Positions 1-6,210 of a stretch of DNA of 6,700 nt are shown piece by piece (the first letter of the stretch is position 1; every line of letters starts with the position of its first letter). Origin of the DNA: Bacillota bacterium. Its GTDB lineage: Bacteria > Bacillota > UBA5301 > JASBVW01. The position numbers and the translations under genes are program-made. The stretch spans positions 1 to 6,700 of the forward strand of contig JASBVW010000077.1 of assembly GCA_029961005.1 (NCBI GenBank). Direction: 5' to 3'. The notes below the pieces were generated by a model that searched no databases, was not told the DNA's origin, and worked only from the letters and a program-made list of their open reading frames with translations.

Positions 1-643
1 CGCACGGCGCTTCGGCTGCCGCCGCATCAGCGTTTTGCTTAAGAGGCACGATATTCCCCCGGCGGAAGCCGCCGTCGGCGGTGATGACCACTTTAGACTG
101 GGCATCGTTAATCCGGTCGCGCAAGGCTTCGGCGCTGAAACCGCCGAAGACTACGCTGTGGGGAGCCCCAATGCGAGCACAGGCCAGCATGGCGATGGCC
201 GCTTCGGGAATCATGGGCAGGTAGATCGTCACCCGGTCGCCCTTCTTGACCCCCAAACTCTTTAAAACGTTGGCAAAACGGCACACCTCGCGGTAGAGGT
301 CCCGGTAGGTCAGGACCCGCTCTTCCCCGTTCTCGCCCTCCCAGATCAAGGCGGCCTTATTGCGGCGCCAGGTCTTCAGATGGCGGTCCACGCAGTTATA
401 AGCCACATTGAGCTTGCCGCCCACAAACCACTTGGCAAAAGGCGGATTCCACTCCAAAACTTTGTCCCACCGGCGAAACCAATCCAGGCGCTCAGCCTGG
501 CGAGCCCAGAAGCCTTCGCGATCCCGGGCCGCCTCCGCGTAGACGCTCTCGTCTTTGACGTTGGCCTGCCGCGCAAACTCCGGCGGCGGCGGGAAGACCC
601 GCTGCTCCTGCAACAACCCCTCGATATGCTTCTCCACTGCCAT
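1..643 (-). CDS. acs: Acetyl-CoA synthetase (AMP-forming), N-terminal part, runs off the window
   Basis: This is the first 214 codons of an acetate-CoA ligase, a cytoplasmic enzyme that turns acetate, ATP and CoA into acetyl-CoA, AMP and PPi. The full family length is about 650 residues, so roughly two thirds lies beyond position 1. Residues 1-90 look like the ACAS N-terminal domain (LLQEQRVFPPPEFARQANV, then FWARQAERLDWFRRWDKVLEW and NVAYNCVDRHL). The adenylation domain follows, with YLPMIPEAAIAMLACARIGA, the family hallmark VVFGGFSAEALRDRI (second Phe is residue 169) and ITADGGFRRG. The ATG at 641-643 gives the usual family N-terminus. A GGGAGGAAGG stretch lies upstream (656-665). An in-frame GTG at 653-655 is possible, but it sits almost against that stretch. 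The gene is divergent from a LytS/LytT-type pair and has a promoter and repeat array upstream that suggest control by that pair. The catalytic lysine and C-terminal domain cannot be checked here. Confidence 0.95.
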   Translation of the reverse strand, partial: MAVEKHIEGLLQEQRVFPPPPEFARQANVKDESVYAEAARDREGFWARQAERLDWFRRWDKVLEWNPPFAKWFVGGKLNVAYNCVDRHLKTWRRNKAALIWEGENGEERVLTYRDLYREVCRFANVLKSLGVKKGDRVTIYLPMIPEAAIAMLACARIGAPHSVVFGGFSAEALRDRINDAQSKVVITADGGFRRGNIVPLKQNADAAAAEAPC

Positions 644-684
644 TTTTTCCCACACCCTTCCTCCCTAGCACAAGCTGTACCCTC

Positions 685-713
685 ATCATAACAGAGTGGC
701 CGTTGTCTCACAA
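685..713 (-). promoter_or_regulatory. Sigma-A-type promoter of acs
   Basis: Read on the minus strand, a -35 element TTGTGA (708-713) and a -10 element TATGAT (685-690) are separated by exactly 17 bp. Transcription would start near position 678, giving a leader of about 35 nt before the acs ATG. The -10 is one base from consensus (TATAAT) and the -35 two bases (TTGACA). A three-copy direct-repeat array ends 10 bp upstream of the -35, which is a normal position for an activator that touches RNA polymerase. The elements are seen in the sequence; promoter activity is inferred. Confidence 0.7.
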
Positions 714-723
714 TTTTGTCCGG

Positions 724-774
724 GTCAACGGTCAAAATTTAGGCGTGAACGGTCGCTGCAACTGTTTGAACGGT
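724..774 (-). promoter_or_regulatory. Triple direct repeat, probable LytTR-regulator binding sites
   Basis: Three 9-bp direct repeats lie at 766-774, 745-753 and 724-732. On the minus strand they read ACCGTTCAA, ACCGTTCAC and ACCGTTGAC. Starts are exactly 21 bp apart, so 12-bp spacers separate the copies and all three fall on the same DNA face. LytTR-domain regulators (AgrA, BtsR/YehT, LytT types) are known to bind pairs of about 9-bp direct repeats of form [TA][AC][CA]GTTN[AG][TC] with a spacer of about 12-13 bp. Two copies match this fully and the distal one differs only in its last base. Relative to the inferred acs start near 678, the repeat centres are at about -50, -71 and -92, which suits activation of acs. 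The cognate regulator is probably the LytTR protein encoded at 2187-2987. Binding itself is inference. Confidence 0.8.
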
Positions 775-797
775 GACCCGCACCTTTAAAGAGGAAT

Positions 798-825
798 TTG
801 GGGGATTTCGTCGAAACATTATGAC
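798..825 (+). promoter_or_regulatory. Weak candidate promoter for the kinase-regulator operon
   Basis: A -10-like TATGAC (820-825) lies 16 bp downstream of a poor -35-like TTGGGG (798-803). A start near 832 would leave a leader of about 40 nt before the GTG at 875. It would also make the earlier in-frame starts at 773 and 821 unusable, in agreement with the ribosome-binding evidence. The -35 is weak, so the promoter may need an activator or be misidentified. The repeat array ends 23 bp upstream of this -35, leaving room for feedback control. Confidence 0.25.
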
Positions 826-858
826 TACCCGTAGGGCTGGAGCTGCAAGCCCGGCGGT

Positions 859-865
859 AAGGGGG
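859..865 (+). promoter_or_regulatory. Ribosome binding site deciding the kinase start
   Basis: AAGGGGG ends 9 nt before the GTG at 875-877. The in-frame GTG at 773 has no Shine-Dalgarno sequence and would place coding sequence on the last base pairs of the repeat array. The ATG at 821 has only a G-run about 15 nt away. This site therefore favours 875 as the start. Confidence 0.55.
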
Positions 866-874
866 AAAAGAGCC

Positions 875-2221
875 GTGACCACGTTCCGGGCTCATATGTT
901 TACCGTGGCGGTGCTTCTCTCGGCGGTGGAGCTGGCGGCCGTGGCTTCCTTACGCCTGCCCCAGGGCTGGCTTCTGGGGCTCTTTCTCTTGGGCTGCAAC
1001 GCCGCCGCCTTCGCCCTCCTGGACCGCTCCCGCTCTCACGTTCAAAAGCGGGCGGCAGCGCAGAGCCAGGAGTACCAGCAGATCGATCGCACCCTGCAGA
1101 TTGCCAGCGAAACCCTTCCTTATCTGCGGCGCGGCCTGACCCCCGAGACCGCCCTCAAAATCGCCCAGATCATCCAAAAGATCAGCGACGTGGCGGCCGT
1201 GGCCATCACAGACCGGGAACGGGTCCTGGCCTTCATCGGCGCGGGCTGCGACAAACACCGGCCCGGGGATGAGATACTCACCGCTGCCACGAAGGAAGCC
1301 CTGGCCCGGGGAGAGATGAAGATTGTCAAAAACCAGCGCCAGCTCAACTGCCCCCGCCAGAACTGCGACTGCCCGCTGGCCGCGGCGGTGATCGTACCCC
1401 TTTTCTGCCGCGATCAGGTGGTGGGGGCGCTCAAGCTGTACGAGACCCACGACGGCGAACTGCCGCCGTACATCATCAAGCTGGCCAGTGGCCTGGCCCA
1501 GCTCTTAGGGATGCAGATCGAGCTGGCAGAGCTGGATCAGCAGGCCCAGCTGGTCTGCCGCGCAGAGCTGGACGCCCTGCGCGCCCAGATCAATCCGCAC
1601 TTCCTCTTCAACACTTTGAATACTATAATAATGTACAGCCGGACCGATCCCCAAAAGACCAGGCGCCTGCTCATCCGCCTGGCCGACTTCTTCCGGCAGA
1701 CGCTGCGGCGCAGCGGCCACTTCCACTCTTTCCGCGAAGAGTTGGAGTTCGTCCGGACGTACCTTTACCTGGAGAAGGCGCGGTTTAAAGAGAAGCTTTC
1801 GGTGCGTTACCGCATCGACCCGCGGGTCTACCAGGTGGAGGTTCCCGTCCTAACCGTACAGCCCCTGGTGGAGAACGCGGTCAAACACGGAATCGGACGC
1901 AAAGTGGAGCCGGGGACGGTAGAGGTGGCAGCCCGCCTCTCCGGCCGCTACCTAGAGATTGTGGTGCGCGACGACGGGGTAGGCATCCCACCGGAAAAGC
2001 TTTCCCGCATCCTCCAGCCCGGCTTCGCCTCTGGAAACGGCGTAGGCCTTAATAACGTCTGGGAGCGCTTGAAGCGCCTTTACGGCGAGGACTCTCTGCT
2101 TCAAGTGGAGAGCACCCCTGGCAGCGGGACCACCGTCTTGATTCGGATTCCGGCCGCACGCGCCGCAGGGGAGGGGGCAGCGACTGATGACATCGCCCAA
2201 GCTCAAGGCTTTGATCGTTGA
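875..2221 (+). CDS. LytS/BtsS-family sensor histidine kinase with short membrane anchor and GAF domain
   Basis: This is a membrane-bound sensor kinase that should phosphorylate the LytTR regulator encoded next to it. Numbered from the GTG at 875 (448 aa), it has two predicted membrane helices (about 8-26 and 31-49), a probable coiled-coil linker (about 52-85), a GAF domain (about 75-215), a His_kinase domain and a HATPase_c domain. The phospho-acceptor is H242 in AQINPHFLFNTLNT, the signature of the LytS/YehU class. ATP-binding motifs are the N-box ENAVKHG (from 333), the DDGVGIP box (from 366) and a GNGVGLNNV glycine box. The GAF domain carries Cys125 and a CPRQNCDCPL cluster (Cys159, Cys164, Cys166). 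Typical LytS proteins have a 5TM-5TMR_LYT membrane sensor of five or more helices, which is absent here. In-frame starts at 773 and 821 are alternatives; 875 has the best ribosome binding site. The gene overlaps the regulator gene by 35 bp, so the two are translationally coupled. The ligand is unknown; pyruvate or acetate-related signals are guesses from relatives and from acs next door. Confidence 0.92.
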   Translation: MTTFRAHMFTVAVLLSAVELAAVASLRLPQGWLLGLFLLGCNAAAFALLDRSRSHVQKRAAAQSQEYQQIDRTLQIASETLPYLRRGLTPETALKIAQIIQKISDVAAVAITDRERVLAFIGAGCDKHRPGDEILTAATKEALARGEMKIVKNQRQLNCPRQNCDCPLAAAVIVPLFCRDQVVGALKLYETHDGELPPYIIKLASGLAQLLGMQIELAELDQQAQLVCRAELDALRAQINPHFLFNTLNTIIMYSRTDPQKTRRLLIRLADFFRQTLRRSGHFHSFREELEFVRTYLYLEKARFKEKLSVRYRIDPRVYQVEVPVLTVQPLVENAVKHGIGRKVEPGTVEVAARLSGRYLEIVVRDDGVGIPPEKLSRILQPGFASGNGVGLNNVWERLKRLYGEDSLLQVESTPGSGTTVLIRIPAARAAGEGAATDDIAQAQGFDR

Positions 2222-2987
2222 CGATGAGTACCCGGCCCGGGCCGAATTGCGTTTCCTTTTGCAGGGTTTTGCCGACCGAGTGCAGATCATCGGCGAGGCT
2301 ACGCACGCCACTGAGGCCTTGGCTTTACTGGAGGCCATGCCGTACGATATCGTCTTTTTGGACATCGACATGCCAGAACTGAACGGGCTGGAGGTGGCGC
2401 GCCTCCTCCAGAACAAGCCCTCCCCGCCGTACGTCATCTTCGTCACGGCCTACCAGGAGTTCGCCTTGCAGGCCTTCGAGGTCAACGCCGTGGACTACCT
2501 GTTAAAGCCTTTCGATGAGCAACGGCTGGGACAGGCTCTGGCCAAGGTCTTCCGGCAGGTGGAGAAGGCCCAGGCGGCAGGAAGCCAGGCCTCCCCTTCC
2601 CCTGCTCCTGGAACCGCTCCTCCTCCTGCTGCTGCACCGGCCCGCACCCCGGCCTTGGACCGGCTCCTGGCAGAGCGCAAGGGCAAGACCGCTTTGATCG
2701 ATAAAAAGGACGTCATCTACGCCTTCGTGCGCAACAACGTCCTCTACCTCAAGCTCTTCAACGAAGCCCTCATGACCCGCTACACCATGAAGGAGCTGGT
2801 GCGGGAGCTACCGGAACCAACCTTTGTCCGCACCCACCGGCAATACCTGGTCAACCTCCGGCGAGTGCGGGAGGTCATCCCCTATTTCAACGGCACCTTT
2901 TCCCTGGTGGTGGACGACGCCGAGCGTTCGGAGGTTCCCGTCAGCCGCGCCCAGGCCAAGCGCATCCGGGCCATCCTGGGGATGTAA
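2187..2987 (+). CDS. LytTR-family response regulator (REC + LytTR DNA-binding domain)
   Basis: This 266-residue cytoplasmic transcription regulator is the partner of the kinase just upstream. The receiver domain (about 6-122) has the acidic pair D12/D13 in LIVDDEYPAR, the phospho-acceptor D59 in FLDIDMPELNG, T87 in FVTAYQEFA and K107 in DYLLKPF, so all phosphotransfer residues are present. A linker rich in Ala, Pro and Ser (about 130-157) joins it to a LytTR domain (about 165-266) recognisable by VIYAFVRNNVLYLKL, FVRTHRQYLVNLRRV and EVPVSRAQAKRI. LytTR domains bind direct repeats with a spacing of about 12 bp, and such an array lies upstream of acs at 724-774. The ATG at 2187 lies inside the end of the kinase gene, preceded by GGGGAGGGGG (2168-2177). 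The stop is only 6 bp from the stop of the convergent Nudix gene. Family assignment is firm. The acs target is inferred from the site motif and position. Confidence 0.95.
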   Translation: MTSPKLKALIVDDEYPARAELRFLLQGFADRVQIIGEATHATEALALLEAMPYDIVFLDIDMPELNGLEVARLLQNKPSPPYVIFVTAYQEFALQAFEVNAVDYLLKPFDEQRLGQALAKVFRQVEKAQAAGSQASPSPAPGTAPPPAAAPARTPALDRLLAERKGKTALIDKKDVIYAFVRNNVLYLKLFNEALMTRYTMKELVRELPEPTFVRTHRQYLVNLRRVREVIPYFNGTFSLVVDDAERSEVPVSRAQAKRIRAILGM

Positions 2988-2993
2988 CGGACC

Positions 2994-3431
2994 CTAAACC
3001 TTCCCCTGGCGGTCGTAGAGTTCCAGGGCGCGGGCCAAGATCTGGCGGTCCGCCGGGAAGGTCAGCCGGGCCAAAGCCTCCGCGCGCGGCAGCCAGACTG
3101 CCGCCTCGATCCCCTCCGCCCGGTGGGGAGAGGGGTCCGCCGCCACCTTCCCCTCAGGAGTACCCACAAACCAGTAAACCTGTTTAAAGCGCCGCCCCTC
3201 TTCACCGGGCGGGTCAAAGTCGTACTCCGTGCGGCCCACTTCGCCCAGCAACCGGACGGAAATCCCCGTCTCCTCTCCCACTTCCCGCCGGGCCGCTTGA
3301 GCCGGCGTCTCGCCGGGCTCCACATGCCCTTTGGGCATGAGCCACTCCCCCCGCCTGTGATAGATGAGGAGCACCTGCTCCCCGTCGATTACCGCCACGC
3401 CAGCGGAGACTTCCCGGCGCCCCTGTGCCAT
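2994..3431 (-). CDS. Nudix hydrolase (MutT/Ap4A hydrolase-like)
   Basis: A 145-residue single-domain Nudix hydrolase. These enzymes cleave a nucleoside diphosphate linked to another group, using divalent metal. A perfect Nudix box (GX5EX7REUXEEXGU) spans residues 35-57: G35, E41, R49, E50, E53, E54, G56 and I57 are all present. The preceding WLMPKGHVEPGE resembles the LPKGHVE style common in diadenosine-polyphosphate hydrolases and related small Nudix proteins, but the substrate cannot be fixed from sequence alone. The start at 3431 is chosen because GGGAGG (3441-3446) lies 9 nt upstream. A longer in-frame start at 3563 would overlap the end of the UPF0182 gene and adds a low-complexity leader with no family resemblance. 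It follows the UPF0182 gene after 53 bp with no visible promoter, so it is probably the last gene of that operon. It ends tail to tail with the regulator gene. Confidence 0.93.
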   Translation of the reverse strand: MAQGRREVSAGVAVIDGEQVLLIYHRRGEWLMPKGHVEPGETPAQAARREVGEETGISVRLLGEVGRTEYDFDPPGEEGRRFKQVYWFVGTPEGKVAADPSPHRAEGIEAAVWLPRAEALARLTFPADRQILARALELYDRQGKV

Positions 3432-3440
3432 CTCCTTCTT

Positions 3441-3446
3441 CCTCCC
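3441..3446 (-). promoter_or_regulatory. Ribosome binding site of the Nudix gene
   Basis: On the minus strand GGGAGG lies 9 nt before the ATG at 3429-3431. It decides this start over the longer in-frame one at 3563, which would overlap the upstream gene by 79 bp. Confidence 0.7.
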
Positions 3447-3484
3447 TGCCTCCCAGTGCGCTACCTTGCGGCTCGCTTCAGCTC

Positions 3485-6199
3485 TCACTCCGACGGCTGA
3501 CTCGACGCCAGCTCGGACAACTGCTCCAAGATCCGCCGCACCTCTTCCAGGCGCCGGCCCCATTCACTCCACTCCCGGCGCGCCAGGGCCTCCTCCGCTT
3601 CAGCAAACAGGCGGGCCGCTTGTCGCGCCAACGCGGAGAGGGACCGGTCTGCCCCCTCCTCCGGCGGAGCCGGGGGCAGAAGTGGCCCCGGCGCGAAAAG
3701 CCGCTGGAGCGCCCTCTCCAGCGTAAGGTCCATGACCAGGCGATTCTCGTACGCGGCCACCACCCGCTTGAGCTCCGGAAGCCTGCTCTCCTCCGACTGG
3801 AGGTAAAGCGGTTCCACGTACAAGATTCCTCCCCGCAGAGGGATGACCAGGAGGTTGCCCCTGAGCACCCGGGAGCCCCGCTGGTTCCAGAGGGTGAGCT
3901 GCTGCGAAATGACAGGGTCTTGATCGATCCTGGCCTCGACCTGAATGGGGCCGTAGGTCAGCTTGCGCTTGGGAAACTTGTAGACCACCAGGCGCCCGTA
4001 GTCCTCCCCGTCGCACAACCCCGCCATCCAGGCTACCATGTTGTCCTTGCGCGCCGGGCTGAAAGGAAGCATGAGGAGGAACTCCCCTTTCTCCCGCCCG
4101 GGCAGGCGCATAATGACGTAATAAGGCTCTACCTGCACCCGCTCGGAGGCAAAGATCTCGTCGGGGATCGTCCAGAGGTCCTCTTTATTGTAAAAGACCA
4201 CCGGGTCTTCCATGTGATAGACGCTGTAGATCTGGGCCTGAGCCAGGAAGAGATCCTCTGGGTAGCGAACGTGCATCCGCAGGCCGGCCGGCATCTCCTC
4301 CCAAGGGCGGAAGAGGCCGGGGAACGCCCGCCCGTACATGGCGGTAAGTGGCTCCCGGGGATCCACCGCGTAAAAGCGCACCGCCCCGTGATAAGCGTCC
4401 ACTACCACCTTCACCGAATTGCGGGCGTAATTGCCCCACCCCGGCAGCGGCTGGGCGTAAGGGAAGGCGGAGGTGGTCACGTAAGCGTCCTGGATCCAGA
4501 AGAGCCTCCCCCCCTCCAGGACCAGATAAGGGTCCCGATCGTACTTAAGGAAAGGCGCAATCCGCCGTACCCGCTCCTTGATCTCCCGGTAAATCATGAT
4601 GCGGCTCTCCGGCCCGATCTCCTGGGAGAGGAAGAACTTCACCGTGCCCAGGCGCAGAGCAAAGGCCAGTTTGACCAGGGGTGAGCGCAGGGGAATGCCT
4701 CCTCTCCCCTGGTAGGTGGTGTAGGCGTTCTCGTCCCCCCGCGGATAATCAAACTCCGGCGTGCGATTGCGCACCACCACGTAGTCCCGCGTCAGTTCAC
4801 CGAAATAGATTTCGGGCCGCCGCACCGCCAAATCGGGCCGCCCCTCCGGGGGAACGTTGGCCACAAAGAAATTGGGCAGGCCTTCTGGAGTGACCTCGTT
4901 GGCCGGACTCATGACCAGCCCATACCCGTGGGTGTATTTGAGGCGGAGGTTAACCCAGGTTCGGGCTTGCTCCGGCAGCCGCTCCACGTTCAGCTCCCGG
5001 GCCGCCAGGGTCACCTGGCGCCACCGGCCGTCCAGCAGGTAGCGGTCCACGTCCACCTGGGCGAAGTCGTAATACAACCGCATGGATTGCAGCTGGTTGT
5101 ACGTAGCCAACAGAGGGCGCCAGTCCCACAGCCGGACGTTTTCCACCGTCTCCGGCTCCGCCTCCACATCAGAGAGGGTCAAGTCGGTGCGCACGGGGTA
5201 GTTGTACTCCTCTATCTTGTCCAGTCCCCAGCCGAGCCGGGTGAATTTGATGTGCTGGCGCAGATAGGGCTCCTCTTTGGCCAATTCATTGGGCTCCACC
5301 ACCAGCCGCTGCACCAGGGAGGGGTAGACTTGTCCCACGAGGAGAGAAGCACCGGCCAGCAGCACCAAGGCCGCCAGGGCCGGCCGCAGCCGGCGGGCAA
5401 AGCCCCCCCAGAGCACCAAAGCCGCCGCCACCAGAGCCAGCAAAGACAGGAACTTCAACCCCACCAGCAGCACATGGACGTCGGTATACCCGGCGCCGAA
5501 GACGGCACCCCGCGTGGAGTAAAGGAGCTGATAGGCCTCCAGCCGGTACCCCCAGGCCCGCCAGAGGAGGAAGGCTCCCGCCAGAACCGCCAGGTGATGG
5601 CGCGCCCGCGCCTTAACCTCCAGGCGCCAGGCCAGGGGATCCCAGCGAAAAGCGCCTGCCAGGGCATAGAGCGCCGTCACCGCCAGGAAGGCCAGGGAAA
5701 AGAGGCCCAAACCGAAGCGGTACAGATACTGCAAGAGGGGCAGGCGAAAGACGTAAAAGCCCACGTCTCGCTGAAAGAGGGGATCGGCCAAGCCGAACTC
5801 CCCGCCGTACAGGTATTTTAAGGCCATCTCCCAGGGCGGGGGCGCCGCGGCGCCCAAGAGGGTCAAGGCGGCCGCCACTAAGAGCAACCCGGCCGTCACG
5901 CGCTGGGGAGCGAAGAGGGCGGCCAGCAGCGGATGCCAGGCTCTCAACCGGTGCACCGCCTCGTCGAGCACCTTCCTGGTCCACAGAAGGTTGGCGGCCA
6001 GGAAAAGAAAGAAGACGGCCAGGATCAGCCCCCGGAGCAGCCAACGGGTGAGCAGAATGGTCCAAAAGACGCCGCGGTACCCGACCTCGCCGAACCACAG
6101 CCAGTCCGTATACAGGCGCACCGCTGCCCAGAACAGGGAAAAGGCCAGGAGGGCAGCTACGCCCAACAGGAAGGCCGTTCTTCTCCAGTAACGCGCCAT
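3485..6199 (-). CDS. UPF0182 family (COG1615) membrane protein of unknown function
   Basis: A 904-residue protein, full length for the family (about 900-1000). About seven predicted membrane helices lie in the N-terminal third (roughly 8-28, 53-73, 101-118, 160-181, 200-215, 241-264, 270-289). A large soluble region follows, probably on the outer face of the membrane. Family-type segments include LFQRDVGFYVFRLPLLQ (141-157), PNELAKEEPYLRQHIKFTR (303-321), WDWRPLLATYNQLQ, LKYTHGYGLVMSPANEV, EIYFGELTRDYVVV, NSVKVVVDAYHGAVRFY, YHMEDPVVFYNKEDLW, MLPFSPARKDNMVAWMAG and IDQDPVISQQLTLWNQRGS. The last 75 residues are rich in Glu, Ala and Arg and look helical or coiled-coil after a Pro-rich hinge (LLPPAPPEE). 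The ATG at 6199 is chosen because AGGAGG lies 5 nt upstream; the longer in-frame start at 6280 would overlap hslO. No biochemical function is established for this family to my knowledge. Long open frames on the opposite strand here are shadows. Confidence 0.93.
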   Translation of the reverse strand: MARYWRRTAFLLGVAALLAFSLFWAAVRLYTDWLWFGEVGYRGVFWTILLTRWLLRGLILAVFFLFLAANLLWTRKVLDEAVHRLRAWHPLLAALFAPQRVTAGLLLVAAALTLLGAAAPPPWEMALKYLYGGEFGLADPLFQRDVGFYVFRLPLLQYLYRFGLGLFSLAFLAVTALYALAGAFRWDPLAWRLEVKARARHHLAVLAGAFLLWRAWGYRLEAYQLLYSTRGAVFGAGYTDVHVLLVGLKFLSLLALVAAALVLWGGFARRLRPALAALVLLAGASLLVGQVYPSLVQRLVVEPNELAKEEPYLRQHIKFTRLGWGLDKIEEYNYPVRTDLTLSDVEAEPETVENVRLWDWRPLLATYNQLQSMRLYYDFAQVDVDRYLLDGRWRQVTLAARELNVERLPEQARTWVNLRLKYTHGYGLVMSPANEVTPEGLPNFFVANVPPEGRPDLAVRRPEIYFGELTRDYVVVRNRTPEFDYPRGDENAYTTYQGRGGIPLRSPLVKLAFALRLGTVKFFLSQEIGPESRIMIYREIKERVRRIAPFLKYDRDPYLVLEGGRLFWIQDAYVTTSAFPYAQPLPGWGNYARNSVKVVVDAYHGAVRFYAVDPREPLTAMYGRAFPGLFRPWEEMPAGLRMHVRYPEDLFLAQAQIYSVYHMEDPVVFYNKEDLWTIPDEIFASERVQVEPYYVIMRLPGREKGEFLLMLPFSPARKDNMVAWMAGLCDGEDYGRLVVYKFPKRKLTYGPIQVEARIDQDPVISQQLTLWNQRGSRVLRGNLLVIPLRGGILYVEPLYLQSEESRLPELKRVVAAYENRLVMDLTLERALQRLFAPGPLLPPAPPEEGADRSLSALARQAARLFAEAEEALARREWSEWGRRLEEVRRILEQLSELASSQPSE

Positions 6200-6204
6200 G
6201 GAAA

Positions 6205-6210
6205 CCTCCT
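6205..6210 (-). promoter_or_regulatory. Ribosome binding site of the UPF0182 gene, overlapping the hslO stop
   Basis: On the minus strand the text reads TGAGGAGG: the final A of the hslO stop codon is also the first A of AGGAGG, 5 nt before the UPF0182 ATG. This fixes the start at 6199 and implies that ribosomes ending hslO can reload on the next gene. Confidence 0.8.

Noticed and set aside
380..691. Plus-strand frame of 103 codons opposite the acs start and promoter
   Set aside because: It is antisense to a firm acs coding region and has no motif.
376..735. Minus-strand frame of 119 codons across the acs promoter
   Set aside because: It is out of frame with acs and its sequence is Arg/Ser-rich with no family resemblance. 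The acs frame from 643 is the conserved one.
2596..2640. CCTCCTCCTGCTGCT-like stretch in the regulator as a DNA repeat element
   Set aside because: It is the coding trace of the Ala/Pro-rich linker, in frame, with no repeat structure beyond that.
2975..3009. Short imperfect hairpin (GGGGA 2978-2982 with TCCCC 3002-3006, extended by CC/GG across a T-T mismatch) as a bidirectional terminator
   Set aside because: The stem is only about five perfect pairs around a 19-nt loop and there is no T-tract on either strand.
2994..3563. Longer Nudix protein starting at 3563
   Set aside because: The added N-terminus overlaps the UPF0182 coding end and has no family resemblance. A good ribosome binding site supports the start at 3431.
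3425..4684. Long open frame (419 codons) on the plus strand opposite the Nudix and UPF0182 genes
   Set aside because: It lies antisense to clearly recognised genes, has Pro/Arg/His/Leu-rich composition typical of GC-rich shadow frames, and shows no family motif.
4928..5821. Open frame of 297 codons on the plus strand opposite the UPF0182 gene
   Set aside because: Rich in Gln, His, Pro and Arg with no recognisable domain. It is antisense to a conserved membrane protein and explained by low stop frequency in GC-rich DNA.
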